In this document: in pieces, positions 43,387 to 51,711 of the stretch | Position numbering within the stretch: position 1 is the first letter of the stretch | How the letters are laid out: the number at the start of each line of letters is the position of its first letter | Source of the DNA: Streptomyces sp. KL109B | GTDB taxonomy: Bacteria > Actinomycetota > Actinomycetes > Streptomycetales > Streptomycetaceae | Assembly (NCBI RefSeq): GCF_030766935.1 | Contig: NZ_JASERL010000001.1 | Location: 1 to 64,000 of the forward strand | DNA: 64,000 nt | Reading direction: 5' to 3' | Notes under the pieces: model-generated | Databases searched by the model: none | Told to the model about the DNA's origin: nothing | The model's input: only the letters and a program-made list of their open reading frames with translations | Position numbers and translations under genes: made by a program

Positions 43387-44433
43387 TCAGCTGTCGGAGC
43401 CGCCCGAACGGAGCGTGTCCAGGTCCGCCTTGACCGTATTGATCGGAATGGCGAACCCGAGCCCCACGCTGCCGTTGCTCGACGAGGACGTGGACGAACC
43501 CGAACCGGACGAGTACATCGCCGAGTTGATGCCGATGATGTTGCCGTTCATGTCGATGAGGGCGCCGCCGGAGTTGCCGGGGTTGAGGGACGCGTCGGTC
43601 TGGATCGCCTTGTACGTCGTCTTGGACGAGCCGGTGTCGCCGTTGAACTGCTGCCCGCCGAACTCGAACGGCCACTCGCCGCTGCCGCTGCCGCCCTGCT
43701 GTTGCTGCTGCTGCCCCTCGTCCGTGGAGACGGTGACATCACGCTGGAGCGCGGAGACGATGCCGCTGGTCACGGTCCCGGTCAGGCCCTCGGGGGAGCC
43801 GATCGCGACGACGTCGTCGCCGACCTTGACGCCCTCGGAGTCGCCGAGCGTCGCGGCCTTCAGCCCGGACGCGTTCTTCAGCTTGATGAGCGCGAGGTCC
43901 TTCTTCGCGTCGGTGCCGACGACGTCCGCCGTGTACGTCTTGCCGTCGCTCGTCGACACCTTCACCGAGGAGGCGCCGGACACGACGTGGTTGTTGGTGA
44001 CGATCTCGCCGTCACTCGTGATGATCACGCCGGAGCCGGTCGATGAACCGGACCCGAGCTCCGCGTTGACCTCGACTATCGAGGGGCTGACCGCCTCCGC
44101 GACCCCGGACACGGTGCCCTTCTTGCTGCTCGGCACGACATTCGTACTCGTCGAACTGGCGGAGACGCCGTCGCCGCCCGAACCGGTCAGCTCCTGGAAG
44201 GCGTACGCCGTGCCGCCCCCGACGGCCGCCGCCGCGACCGCCACCGCCGCGATGAGACCGGTCGGCCCGCGCAGCCGCTTCTTCTTCCGCTTCGGGCCCT
44301 CCTCCGCCTGAGGCTGCTCGTACGGCTGCTGCTGGTGCGTCTGCTCGGCGAGCACGACGCCCGGCAGGTACGGGGGCTGGGGCGGGTAGGGCTGCTGGGG
44401 TTCGTCGCCGCTTCGGCGGTAGCTGTCGGTCAT
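43387..44433 (-). CDS. HtrA/PepD-type trypsin-like serine protease (S1C)
   Basis: 348-aa membrane-anchored protease. A Pro/Gln-rich cytoplasmic N-terminus and basic KRKKKR precede one TM (about residues 58-80). The catalytic triad is visible: His in VTNNHVVSG, Asp in KKDLALIKL, Ser in NPGNSGGALID. A poly-Gln tract lies between Asp and Ser motifs. No PDZ domain follows the protease domain, unlike PepD and DegP. It lies 93 bp upstream of the MprAB-like pair on the same strand, suggesting envelope protein quality control within one stress unit. Confidence 0.93.
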   Translation of the reverse strand: MTDSYRRSGDEPQQPYPPQPPYLPGVVLAEQTHQQQPYEQPQAEEGPKRKKKRLRGPTGLIAAVAVAAAAVGGGTAYAFQELTGSGGDGVSASSTSTNVVPSSKKGTVSGVAEAVSPSIVEVNAELGSGSSTGSGVIITSDGEIVTNNHVVSGASSVKVSTSDGKTYTADVVGTDAKKDLALIKLKNASGLKAATLGDSEGVKVGDDVVAIGSPEGLTGTVTSGIVSALQRDVTVSTDEGQQQQQQGGSGSGEWPFEFGGQQFNGDTGSSKTTYKAIQTDASLNPGNSGGALIDMNGNIIGINSAMYSSGSGSSTSSSSNGSVGLGFAIPINTVKADLDTLRSGGSDS

Positions 44434-44545
44434 GGCACCAAGCCTGTGGCGCGTACATGAGAGCTGCCTGAGCGCGCCCTGAGAGTCCCGACAGAACCGC
44501 GTTTGCCCGAAATAAAGCCCGACGCGAGCAGGCGCGCGGAAGGCG

Positions 44546-45568
44546 TTACGCGCAGCCGCAGGACTGCCGGAGCACCAGCCGCGAAGGAAACAGCTTCAAC
44601 CGCTCGCGCCGCGACCCGGCCACCCGCAGCGAGTCGTCCAGTACGAGGTCCACGGCGGCCCGCGCCATCGCGGGGCGGTCGGCGGCGACGGTGGTCAGCG
44701 GCGGATCGGTGAGCCCCGCCTCCTTCACGTCGTCGAACCCGGCCACCGCCAGCTCGCCCGGCACGTCGATGCGCAGCTCGCGCGCGGCCCGCAGCACGCC
44801 GATGGCCTGGTCGTCCGTGGAGCAGAAGATCGCGGGCGGCCGGTCCGGCCCGGAAAGCAGCCCGAGCGCCACCTTGTACGCGTCGTAGCGGTTGTACGGC
44901 GCCTCGAAGAGCCGGCCCTCGGTCTCCCGCCCGGCCTCCTTCATGGCGCGCCGCCAGCCCTCGACGTGGTCGGAGACCGGGTCGCCGACGGACGGGGTGT
45001 CCGCGGTGCCGCCCACGCAGGCGACGTACTCGTGCCCGTGCTCCAGGAGATGCCGGGTGGCGAGCTGGGCGCCGCCGATGTCGTCGGTGACGACCGCGAC
45101 GTCGTCGATCGCCTCGGGCCGCTCGTGCAGGAGGACGACGCGGGCGTCCCAGGCCTCGATCTCGTTCGCCGCGAGGTCGTTGAAACCGTGCGAGACGAGG
45201 ATCAGCCCGGACACCCGCATGCCGAGAAACGCGCGGACGTAGTGGACCTCACGGTCCGGCACGTAGTCGGAGTTGCCGACCAGGACCATCTTTCCGCGCT
45301 CGGACGCCGCCTGTTCCACGGCGTGCGTCATCTCCGCGAAGAACGGCTGCCGTGCGTCCGGGACGATCATTCCTATGAGGTCCGTGCGCCGCGAGGCCAT
45401 CGCCTGGGCGACCCGGTCCGGCCGGTACCCCAGCTCCTTGATCGCGGCGAGTACGCGCTCGCGCGTGGCCGGGGCGACCGGCCGGGGTCCGTTGTTGATC
45501 ACGTAGGAGACGACGGCGGTCGAGGTACCCGCCAGTCGCGCCACATCGTCCCGAGTCACCTTGGCCAC
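44546..45568 (-). CDS. LacI-family transcriptional regulator
   Basis: 340 aa. N-terminal LacI helix-turn-helix ([20 protein letters not shown]) and hinge ([20 protein letters not shown]), then a periplasmic-binding-protein-like ligand domain ([20 protein letters not shown]). It ends SCGCA, a common end in this family. GTG start at 45568 with a -10-like TAGACT 6 nt upstream, so probably leaderless. No sugar genes are adjacent, so its ligand and targets are unknown. Confidence 0.93.
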   Translation of the reverse strand: MAKVTRDDVARLAGTSTAVVSYVINNGPRPVAPATRERVLAAIKELGYRPDRVAQAMASRRTDLIGMIVPDARQPFFAEMTHAVEQAASERGKMVLVGNSDYVPDREVHYVRAFLGMRVSGLILVSHGFNDLAANEIEAWDARVVLLHERPEAIDDVAVVTDDIGGAQLATRHLLEHGHEYVACVGGTADTPSVGDPVSDHVEGWRRAMKEAGRETEGRLFEAPYNRYDAYKVALGLLSGPDRPPAIFCSTDDQAIGVLRAARELRIDVPGELAVAGFDDVKEAGLTDPPLTTVAADRPAMARAAVDLVLDDSLRVAGSRRERLKLFPSRLVLRQSCGCA

Positions 45569-45574
45569 GCGCGG

Positions 45575-45580
45575 AGTCTA
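45575..45580 (-). promoter_or_regulatory. Candidate leaderless -10 of the LacI-family gene
   Basis: TAGACT on the minus strand, 6 nt before the GTG. Confidence 0.5.
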
Positions 45581-45621
45581 CGCGGATGGACCACCCTCTG
45601 GGCAGGGCGTGAGCCGCACCG

Positions 45622-46446
45622 CTAACGGCGCATGCGGGCGGGCTCCGCCACTTCCTCGGCGGGGGCCGGAACCTTGTCCGCCTTGTCCGCCTTGTCGGCC
45701 GCCCTGCTCGCCGCCTCGGCCTCGGCCCGCTTCTCGGCCCGCGCCTCGGCGTTCTTCTCCGCCTTCTTCTCCGGCTTCTCCGGTGTGACGAAGCGGTAGC
45801 CCACGTTGCGCACCGTGCCGATCAGCGACTCGTGCTCGGGCCCGAGCTTGGCGCGCAGCCTTCGCACGTGCACGTCCACGGTCCGGGTGCCGCCGAAGTA
45901 GTCGTAGCCCCAGACCTCCTGGAGCAGCTGGGCGCGCGTGAACACGCGGCCGGGGTGCTGCGCCAGGTACTTCAGGAGCTCGAACTCCTTGAAGGTCAGG
46001 TCGAGGACCCGCCCCTTGAGCTTCGCGCTGTACGTCGCCTCGTCCACCGACAGGTCCCCGTTGCGGATCTCCATGGGGGAGTCGTCGGTGACGATCTGCT
46101 GCCTGCCCATCGCGAGCCGCAGGCGTGCCTCGACCTCGGCGGGGCCCGCCGTGTCCAGGAGTACGTCGTCGATGCCCCAGTCGGCGGTGACGGCGGCGAG
46201 ACCGCCCTCCGTCACGACGAGCACCAGCGGGCAGCCGGGCCCGGTGGAGCGGAGCAGCTGGCAGAGGCTGCGGACCTGCGGGAGGTCGCGGCGGCCGTCG
46301 ATGAGGATGACATCGGCGCCGGGGGTGTCGACGAGAGCGGGCCCCTCCGCGGGGGCCACTCGCACGTTGTGCAGGAGCAGGCCGAGAGCGGGAAGCACCT
46401 CCGTCGACGGCTGAAGGGCATTGGTGAGGAGCAGAAGAGAGCTCAT
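45622..46446 (-). CDS. glnR: Global nitrogen regulator GlnR
   Basis: 274-aa OmpR-type orphan regulator of nitrogen assimilation (glnA, amtB, nirB and others in Streptomyces). Recognised directly from the atypical receiver ([51 protein letters not shown]), which works as a phosphorylation-independent homodimer, and the winged helix ([33 protein letters not shown]). The C-terminal 50 residues are a Lys/Ala/Glu-rich tail more extended than I recall for other GlnR proteins. I start at the ATG at 46446; upstream in-frame codons lack a site. No partner kinase is adjacent, as expected. Confidence 0.96.
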   Translation of the reverse strand: MSSLLLLTNALQPSTEVLPALGLLLHNVRVAPAEGPALVDTPGADVILIDGRRDLPQVRSLCQLLRSTGPGCPLVLVVTEGGLAAVTADWGIDDVLLDTAGPAEVEARLRLAMGRQQIVTDDSPMEIRNGDLSVDEATYSAKLKGRVLDLTFKEFELLKYLAQHPGRVFTRAQLLQEVWGYDYFGGTRTVDVHVRRLRAKLGPEHESLIGTVRNVGYRFVTPEKPEKKAEKNAEARAEKRAEAEAASRAADKADKADKVPAPAEEVAEPARMRR

Positions 46447-46706
46447 CGGTCCCCACCTGCCCTGGGGGTCGTCATACAGTCGTGCACGGTTCGCTCGCCC
46501 ATAACGTCTGGTTCCTCCTCGGGTCCCTACGAGGACGTTTGCGGCACTGCTTCGTACGGTTGCCACCGGCCCCGAACCCCGCGCCCTGGGGTCCCTGACC
46601 TGCGGTTTTACCTGCGTTTTCGTGGCGTCGTATACAACGCCCCAGAAAGCACAAAAGGACCCGGGGGCTGCATTGCCCGAGTCCTCTACCCAGCAGAATA
46701 GCCCAC

Positions 46707-47531
46707 ATGAGTCGGCGTCCGGCAGGTGACGAGCGTGGATCTTCTGTGTGGCCGATCACCGAACGGAGACGGCGCGTGATGCTCCGGACACGCGACGGAG
46801 TCGCCATCGAGGCGGCCCACGACCCCGGCCCAGGCGGCCCCGACACCCCGGCGATCGTGCTCGCGCACGGCTTCACCGGCGATCTGGAGCGGCCCCATGT
46901 GCGGCGCGCGGCGCGGGTGTTCGCGCAGCGTGCGGCCGTGATCACGTTCTCGTTTCGGGGGCACGGGCGGTCCGGCGGGCGGTCCACGGTCGGCGACAAG
47001 GAAGTGCTCGATCTCGCGGCGGCGGTCGAGTGGGCGCGGGAGCTCGGGCACGCGCGCGTGGTGACGGTCGGTTTCTCCATGGGCGGTTCCGTGGTGCTGC
47101 GGCAGGCCGCGTTGCACACAGGGCGCACGGAAGCGCGCCCCGACGCGGTCGTCGCGGTGAGCGCTCCGGCGCGGTGGTTCTACCGGGGGACGGCGCCGAT
47201 GCGGCGGGTGCACTGGGCGGTGACCCGGCCGGCGGGCCGCGTCGTGAGCCGCTTCGGGCTGCGCACCCGGATCCACCCGTACGACTGGGACCCGGTGCCG
47301 CTCTCCCCGGTCGAGTCGGTGCCGCTGCTGGCGCCGACCCCGCTGCTCGTCGTGCACGGCGACCGGGACCCGTACTTTCCGGTCGACCACCCCCGGATGC
47401 TGGCCGCGGCATCGGAAGGGGCGGCGGAGTTGTGGCTGGAGCCGGGGATGGGGCACGCCGAGCACGCGGCGAGCGACGAGCTGATCGAGCGGATCGGGGC
47501 GTGGGCCGCGGCGGCGCTTGCCGCACAATAG
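46707..47531 (+). CDS. Alpha/beta hydrolase
   Basis: 274-aa soluble serine hydrolase of the lysophospholipase/esterase kind. The oxyanion region is LAHGFTGDL, nucleophile elbow GFSMGGS, acid GDRDPYFP and His GMGHAEHA. Start is uncertain: ATG at 46707 has no ribosome site, while an ATG at 46779 (MLRTRDG) follows GGAG and would give 250 aa with the full fold. Divergent from glnR. The last codons are 66 bp before the MoaD-like gene, so both may be co-transcribed. Substrate unknown. Confidence 0.88.
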   Translation: MSRRPAGDERGSSVWPITERRRRVMLRTRDGVAIEAAHDPGPGGPDTPAIVLAHGFTGDLERPHVRRAARVFAQRAAVITFSFRGHGRSGGRSTVGDKEVLDLAAAVEWARELGHARVVTVGFSMGGSVVLRQAALHTGRTEARPDAVVAVSAPARWFYRGTAPMRRVHWAVTRPAGRVVSRFGLRTRIHPYDWDPVPLSPVESVPLLAPTPLLVVHGDRDPYFPVDHPRMLAAASEGAAELWLEPGMGHAEHAASDELIERIGAWAAAALAAQ

Positions 47532-47547
47532 GACACCGCAGTCGATG

Positions 47548-47587
47548 CGTAGGTCCGTAGGTCCGTAGGTCCGTAGATCCGTAGGAA
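47548..47587 (+). repeat. 8-bp tandem repeat before the MoaD-like gene
   Basis: CGTAGGTC three times, then CGTAGATC and CGTAGGAA; the last unit merges with the ribosome site (GGAAGGAG). Copy number would change the leader length. Confidence 0.92.
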
Positions 47588-47596
47588 GGAGCCGGG

Positions 47597-47851
47597 ATGG
47601 CGCAGGGCACGATCCGTTACTGGGCCGCGGCCAAGGCGGCCGCCGGTGTCGCGGAGGAGCCGTACGACGCCGAGACCCTGGCGGTGGCGTTGGAGGCGGT
47701 CCGTGCGCGGCACTCCGGCGAGCTCGTCCGGGTGCTCCAGCGGTCCTCGTTCCTGGTCGACGGGGATCCGGTCGGGACGCGTGGGCATGAGACGGTACGG
47801 CTGGCCGAGGGCGGCACGGTCGAGGTGCTCCCGCCGTTCGCAGGAGGGTGA
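47597..47851 (+). CDS. MoaD/ThiS-like sulfur carrier protein
   Basis: 84-aa beta-grasp protein ending in Phe-Ala-Gly-Gly, the diglycine that is adenylated and thiocarboxylated in MoaD, ThiS or CysO. The core pattern (GTIRYWAAAKAAAG; VRLAEGGTVEVLPPFAGG) favours MoaD. GGAAGGAG precedes the ATG. No activating E1 enzyme or molybdopterin gene is nearby, so its partner is unknown. It ends 7 bp before the next gene. Confidence 0.9.
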   Translation: MAQGTIRYWAAAKAAAGVAEEPYDAETLAVALEAVRARHSGELVRVLQRSSFLVDGDPVGTRGHETVRLAEGGTVEVLPPFAGG

Positions 47852-47858
47852 CATCCCG

Positions 47859-48788
47859 ATGAGCAGCAATCAGCAGTATCCGCAGTACGAGTACGGGTAT
47901 GGGAACGGGTCGTACGAAGGCTCGTACGACCCGTACGCGCAGCAGACGCAGCCTGCGCCTGCGCCTGCGCCCGCGCCCGTTCCGCAGCAGCAGTGGTCGA
48001 GCTCGCGGGGCTCTGCCCCGGACCCCGCTGGCTCTCGTCCGACGGCGGGGCTTGATCTACCGGAGCGGTCGCCGATCATCGAGCCGGGGATGCAGCCCGC
48101 CGGGCTCACGGCCGTGCTCGGGCTGCTGCTCGCGGGGGGCGCCGCGATCGGCTCGTACGGACTGCTCGTCCCGTTGCTGGTGCTGCAGGCGGTCACGGCC
48201 GCGGGCTGGTTCCGGCTCAACGGGATGTGGCCCGCGCGCCAAGGCATCGCGCTCGCGTTCCTGGGCGGTGTCGTCGCGGATGTCGCGCTGCTCGTGGCGG
48301 GCCGGGACAACGGTCCGGCCGCGATCCTCGGCACGCTCGGCGTCTGGGTGCTGCTCACCCTCGTCCTCCAGCTGCGCTCGCACGCGGAGCCGGACGAGCG
48401 GATGTACGGGCTGATGGCGACGGTCACCTCCGCGGCGCTGGCGATCGTGGCGGCCGGTCACCTCGCGGCCGAGGCCGACGCGGTGACGGTCGGCGGGGTC
48501 GCCGTGGCGGTGGCGATCGTGGCGCGCGCGTTGCCGCTGCCGACGGTGGCGTCGGTGGTTGTGGCGCTGCTGGCGGGGGCCGGGGCGGGGGTCGCCGCGG
48601 GCGCCGTTACCGGTCTCGGTTCGGCCGGCGCGCTGCTCGGCCTCGCGGCGGCCGCCTGCGCCCTGATCGGTCACCGGGTCGCGTCCTACGACTTCCCGTC
48701 CCGCTTCGTCCACATGACGGCGGGCGTCGCGCTTCCGCTGGCCGCGGCGGCCCCGGCGGTCTGGATCCTCGGCCGCGTCCTGGGCTAG
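47859..48788 (+). CDS. Polytopic membrane protein with repeat-encoded linker
   Basis: 309 aa. The N-terminus is Tyr/Gly/Gln/Pro-rich (QQYPQYEYGYGNGSYEG, then alternating Ala-Pro), followed by a segment encoded by one in-frame family A copy (residues about 49-66, [17 protein letters not shown]). Eight or so TM segments follow from residue 85, with short polar loops. I do not recognise a named family; low-complexity N-termini like this are common in streptomycete membrane proteins. ATG at 47859 with CAGGAGGG upstream. Probably co-transcribed with the MoaD-like gene. Confidence 0.85.
   Translation: MSSNQQYPQYEYGYGNGSYEGSYDPYAQQTQPAPAPAPAPVPQQQWSSSRGSAPDPAGSRPTAGLDLPERSPIIEPGMQPAGLTAVLGLLLAGGAAIGSYGLLVPLLVLQAVTAAGWFRLNGMWPARQGIALAFLGGVVADVALLVAGRDNGPAAILGTLGVWVLLTLVLQLRSHAEPDERMYGLMATVTSAALAIVAAGHLAAEADAVTVGGVAVAVAIVARALPLPTVASVVVALLAGAGAGVAAGAVTGLGSAGALLGLAAAACALIGHRVASYDFPSRFVHMTAGVALPLAAAAPAVWILGRVLG
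48005..48055 (+). repeat. Family A repeat copy inside the membrane-protein gene
   Basis: CGGGGCTCTGCCCCGGACCC then a variant middle (GCTGGCTCTCGTCCGACGG) and GGGGCTTGAT. The variant middle is shared with the copy in the CHAD gene (30441-30494), so these two form a subfamily. Confidence 0.92.
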
Positions 48789-48810
48789 CCGGGAACGTGG
48801 TTGCGCCCCC

Positions 48811-48927
48811 CGGGGCTCCGCCCCGGACCCCGCGCCTCAAACGCCGGCGGGGCTTGATGTGGCGGCGAGTGCGGACAGTTCAAGCCCCTGCGGCGATTGA
48901 GCAGCGGGGTCCGGGGCGGAGCCCCGG
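48811..48927. repeat. Inverted pair of family A repeats
   Basis: Copies at 48811-48858 and 48880-48927 in opposite orientation, separated by 21 bp. The pair can form a very large hairpin and could terminate the upstream transcript. Confidence 0.92.
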
Positions 48928-48981
48928 GGCCGGAACCAGGTCGCGGCGGAACGATATTGCCCGCCCCGGCCCCCGGCCACG

Positions 48982-48987
48982 TACGCT
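48982..48987 (+). promoter_or_regulatory. Candidate leaderless -10 of the second LmeA-like gene
   Basis: TACGCT, 7 nt before the ATG at 48995. Confidence 0.5.
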
Positions 48988-48994
48988 CCCCGCC

Positions 48995-49738
48995 ATGCGC
49001 GCACTGCGAATACTGCTGATACTCGTCGTCGTCATCGGCGGCCTCTTCGTCGCGGCCGACCGCCTCGCGGTCCACTTCGCCGAGGACAAGGCCGCCGACA
49101 AGATCCGTACGAGCGAGGGGCTCGGGCAGACCCCTGACGTGTCGATCAACGGCTTCCCGTTCCTGACCCAGGTCGCCGGCGGCACCCTGGACGACGTCGA
49201 GATCGGCATCCAGGACTTCGAGGCGAAGAGCGAGGACGCCGGCAAGAGCGGCGCGGCCATCCGCATCGCCGACCTCAAGGCCGAGATGCACGGCGTGAAG
49301 TTCGACAACAGCTACAGCTCCGCCACCGCCGCCTCCGCCACCGGCACCGCCCGCATCGACTACGCCGAACTCCTCAAGGCCGTGAAGAAGCAGGACCCGG
49401 TGCAGGTCGCCCCGAGCGTGACCGCGTGGATCGACGGTCTCTCGTACGCCGGTGACCACAAGGTCAAGGTCACCCTCGCCATCAAGACCCCGCTCGGCAC
49501 CGTGCGGCCCTCCGTGCGCAGCACCGTCGACGTCAGCGGCGGCGAGGTCAGGGCGCACGCCGACAGCCTCCCGGACGTGGCCGCGGTCAGGCTGGCCGGG
49601 GACCGGCTCCGCGGTGTCGTCGACTTCAAGCAGGCGCTCGACGACCTGCCGGCCGGCATCAAGCTGGACCGGGTGCGGGCGGTGCCGCAGGGCTTCGAGA
49701 TCAAGGTGAAGGGTTCGGACCTCGACCTGGTCGGGTAG
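48995..49738 (+). CDS. Second LmeA-like (DUF2993) protein
   Basis: 247 aa. One N-terminal hydrophobic anchor or signal (residues 4-22, RILLILVVVIGGLFVAADR) and an extracytoplasmic DUF2993 domain with INGFPFLTQVAGGTLDDVEI, which parallels IGGFPFLTQLADRRIGEMKV of the gene at 39911. It lacks the acidic N-terminal extension of that paralogue. Likely binds envelope phospholipid. The ATG at 48995 fits a leaderless start. The upstream spacer is a pair of inverted family A repeats that should isolate it from the preceding gene. Confidence 0.85.
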   Translation: MRALRILLILVVVIGGLFVAADRLAVHFAEDKAADKIRTSEGLGQTPDVSINGFPFLTQVAGGTLDDVEIGIQDFEAKSEDAGKSGAAIRIADLKAEMHGVKFDNSYSSATAASATGTARIDYAELLKAVKKQDPVQVAPSVTAWIDGLSYAGDHKVKVTLAIKTPLGTVRPSVRSTVDVSGGEVRAHADSLPDVAAVRLAGDRLRGVVDFKQALDDLPAGIKLDRVRAVPQGFEIKVKGSDLDLVG

Positions 49739-49972
49739 GCCGGACACGGGCCGCGCGGGCACCTTTCTCCCCCGTGTCTCCCCCGCGTCTCCCCTGCGGT
49801 CCGAACTGCGAGACGACGGCGTCCGCAGAGTAGATGTCGAGGGCCCCGCGGCGGTGCGGCGGCGGGGCGGGCGGCGTCCGGATCCGCGATCGATCCCACG
49901 TACCGGACGATCGTGTCTCAGTATCCGACACGTCGGTGACACGGCCGCCGGTACGTCCTTACGATCGGACCC
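49739..49972. other. Upstream region of the cysA leader peptide
   Basis: 234 bp with no gene. Close to the promoter are short inverted repeats (GTGTC-9 bp-GACAC, then GTGACAC) at about 49914-49941 that could bind a sulfur regulator; this is speculative. Confidence 0.4.
49960..49965 (+). promoter_or_regulatory. Candidate leaderless -10 of the leader peptide
   Basis: TACGAT, 7 nt before the leader ATG at 49973. Confidence 0.55.
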
Positions 49973-50053
49973 ATGAAGCGACAGGCGGACCTCACGAAGC
50001 GGCGGGCAGTAGACCTGTGCCGCGTCGCCGCCATGCTCTGTCGCGCCGCCTGA
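49973..50053 (+). CDS. Cys-containing leader peptide upstream of cysA
   Basis: A 26-aa reading frame starting MKRQADLTKRRAVDLCRV and ending MLCRAA. It matches the pattern (RRxVDLCRV...LCR) of the putative leader peptides annotated before sulfur-metabolism genes in many actinobacteria. Two Cys codons (TGC, TGT) near the end, each followed by an Arg codon, would make ribosomes pause when charged Cys-tRNA is scarce. cysA starts 120 nt later. Small hairpins between (for example GTGCG-CTCG-CGCAC at 50116-50129) could switch with ribosome position. The mRNA appears leaderless. Confidence 0.8.
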   Translation: MKRQADLTKRRAVDLCRVAAMLCRAA

Positions 50054-50173
50054 GCGGGACGGCTCAACTCCCGCTGCCCCCTGACCCCTTGAGGCGCTCA
50101 CGACTCGGGGTCCCCGTGCGCTCGCGCACACCGTCTTTCGCATGCCGCCGCAACTGCCCCGGAGGAATTCAGC

Positions 50174-51019
50174 ATGAGCCGCAGCGACGTCCTGGTAGAC
50201 GCCGACTGGGTCGAGGCCAACCTCGACAACGACAGCGTGGCCATCGTCGAGGTCGACGAGGACACGTCCGCGTACGACAAGAACCACATCAAGAACGCCA
50301 TCCGCATCGACTGGACCAAGGACCTCCAGGACCCGGTCCGGCGTGACTTCATCGACCAGGAGGGCTTCGAGAAGCTCCTGTCGGCGAAGGGCATCGGCAA
50401 CGACACGACCGTCGTGCTCTACGGCGGCAACAACAACTGGTTCGCGTCCTACGCCTACTGGTACTTCAAGCTCTACGGCCACCAGGACGTGAAGCTCCTC
50501 GACGGCGGCCGCAAGAAGTGGGAGCTCGACTCCCGCGACCTGGTCGACGGCTCGCAGGTCCCCAGCCGCCCGGCCACCGACTACAAGGCCAAGCCGCAGG
50601 ACACCTCGATCCGCGCCTTCCGCGACGACGTCGTGAACGCGATCGGCAGCAAGAACCTCGTCGACGTGCGTTCCCCCGACGAGTTCTCCGGCAAGCTCCT
50701 CGCCCCGGCCCACCTGCCGCAGGAGCAGTCGCAGCGTCCGGGCCACGTCCCGTCCGCGCGCAACATCCCGTGGTCGAAGAACGCCAACGACGACGGCACG
50801 TTCAAGTCGGACGACGAGCTCAAGGCGCTCTACGCCGACGAGCAGGTCGACCTGGCGAAGGACTCGATCGCGTACTGCCGCATCGGCGAGCGCTCCGCGC
50901 TCACCTGGTTCGTGCTGCACGAGCTGCTCGGCCAGGAGAACGTCAAGAACTACGACGGCTCGTGGACCGAGTACGGCTCCCTCGTCGGCGTGCCGATCGA
51001 GCTCGGCGCCAACAAGTAA
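50174..51019 (+). CDS. cysA: Thiosulfate sulfurtransferase (rhodanese, CysA type)
   Basis: 281-aa enzyme with two rhodanese domains. The C-terminal one carries the persulfide Cys in IAYCRIGERSALTWFVL; the N-terminal one is inactive (VVLYGGNNNWFASYAYWY). It transfers sulfane sulfur from thiosulfate to cyanide or, more likely in vivo, to thiol acceptors. GGAGG lies upstream of the ATG. Preceded by a Cys leader peptide and followed 42 bp later by the sseC-like gene, the same pairing as mycobacterial cysA2-sseC2. Probably tuned by cysteine supply. Confidence 0.95.
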   Translation: MSRSDVLVDADWVEANLDNDSVAIVEVDEDTSAYDKNHIKNAIRIDWTKDLQDPVRRDFIDQEGFEKLLSAKGIGNDTTVVLYGGNNNWFASYAYWYFKLYGHQDVKLLDGGRKKWELDSRDLVDGSQVPSRPATDYKAKPQDTSIRAFRDDVVNAIGSKNLVDVRSPDEFSGKLLAPAHLPQEQSQRPGHVPSARNIPWSKNANDDGTFKSDDELKALYADEQVDLAKDSIAYCRIGERSALTWFVLHELLGQENVKNYDGSWTEYGSLVGVPIELGANK

Positions 51020-51061
51020 CCGCCCTTTCCTCTTCCCTTCCTTCTTCCTTAGGAGTCAGTC

Positions 51062-51349
51062 ATGTGCGGAGCGAAGGCCGGCGGCCCCGACGCCTCGACG
51101 ATCAAGCCCGGTGAGACCACCATCCAGGGCCAGGTGACCCGCGACGGCGAGCCGGTGACCGGCTACGTCCGGCTCCTCGACTCGACCGGCGAGTTCACCG
51201 CCGAGGTCCCCACCTCGGCCACGGGCCAGTTCCGCTTCTACGCGGCCGAGGGCACGTGGACCCTGCGCGCCCTGGTCCCCGGCGGGCAGGCCGACCGTAC
51301 GGTCGTCGCCCAGACCGGCGGCCTCGCGGAGGTCGCGATCGCTGTCTGA
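51062..51349 (+). CDS. DUF1416 protein, SseC-like
   Basis: 95-aa small soluble protein starting MCGAKAGGPDAS with a beta-sandwich-like repeat (IQGQVTRDGEPVTGYVRLLD; GQFRFYAAEGTWTLRALVP). The family is almost always encoded directly after cysA-type sulfurtransferases in actinobacteria, so it likely handles sulfur with it; the N-terminal Cys is a candidate sulfur acceptor. AGGAG precedes the ATG. A hairpin terminator follows. Confidence 0.93.
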   Translation: MCGAKAGGPDASTIKPGETTIQGQVTRDGEPVTGYVRLLDSTGEFTAEVPTSATGQFRFYAAEGTWTLRALVPGGQADRTVVAQTGGLAEVAIAV

Positions 51350-51368
51350 GCGATCACACGTAACGGCT

Positions 51369-51423
51369 GAAGGGCCGCATCCCCCGGGGTTGGACGCCAT
51401 GGGTTCGGGGTGCGGTCCTTCGG
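51369..51423 (+). terminator. Terminator after cysA-sseC operon
   Basis: Arms GAAGGGCCGCATCCCC and GGGGTGCGGTCCTTC pair with one bulge and one wobble across a loop of about 24 nt. Confidence 0.7.
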
Positions 51424-51435
51424 CATGAGCGGGCT

Positions 51436-51441
51436 TACGCT
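51436..51441 (+). promoter_or_regulatory. Candidate leaderless -10 of the DUF3099 gene
   Basis: TACGCT, 6 nt before the ATG at 51448. Confidence 0.5.
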
Positions 51442-51447
51442 GAAGGT

Positions 51448-51708
51448 ATGTACGCACGGCGGAAGCACCTGTACTTCGCCATGATGGGCGTCTGTATCGG
51501 GCTGTTCGTCCTGGCCTGGGGCGTTGTGCGGCTCTGGTCGGTGCCGGCGGCGGTCGCCATGTGCGTCGTCGCCATGGTCATCCCTCCCTTCGCCGCGATC
51601 GTCGCCAACCGGCGCGGCCCCGAGGACCGCTGGTGGGACGACCCCTCGGGCGACGCGAAGTCCGACGAGTGGTGGGACGAGCTGGACGGCAAGAAGCGAC
51701 ATAAATGA
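51448..51708 (+). CDS. DUF3099 membrane protein
   Basis: 86 aa: MYARRKHLYFAMMGVCIG starts the first of two TM segments (about residues 9-27 and 32-50), followed by a Trp/Asp-rich cytoplasmic tail (EDRWWDDPSG, SDEWWDELDG). This matches the DUF3099 family, found in actinobacteria next to sulfurtransferase genes; function unknown. Only 3 bp separate its stop from the convergent FtsX-like gene. Confidence 0.9.
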   Translation: MYARRKHLYFAMMGVCIGLFVLAWGVVRLWSVPAAVAMCVVAMVIPPFAAIVANRRGPEDRWWDDPSGDAKSDEWWDELDGKKRHK

Positions 51709-51711
51709 GGC

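Noticed and set aside
50054..50173. Riboswitch (SAM-type) upstream of cysA
   Set aside because: No recognisable SAM riboswitch core; the leader peptide explains the region better.
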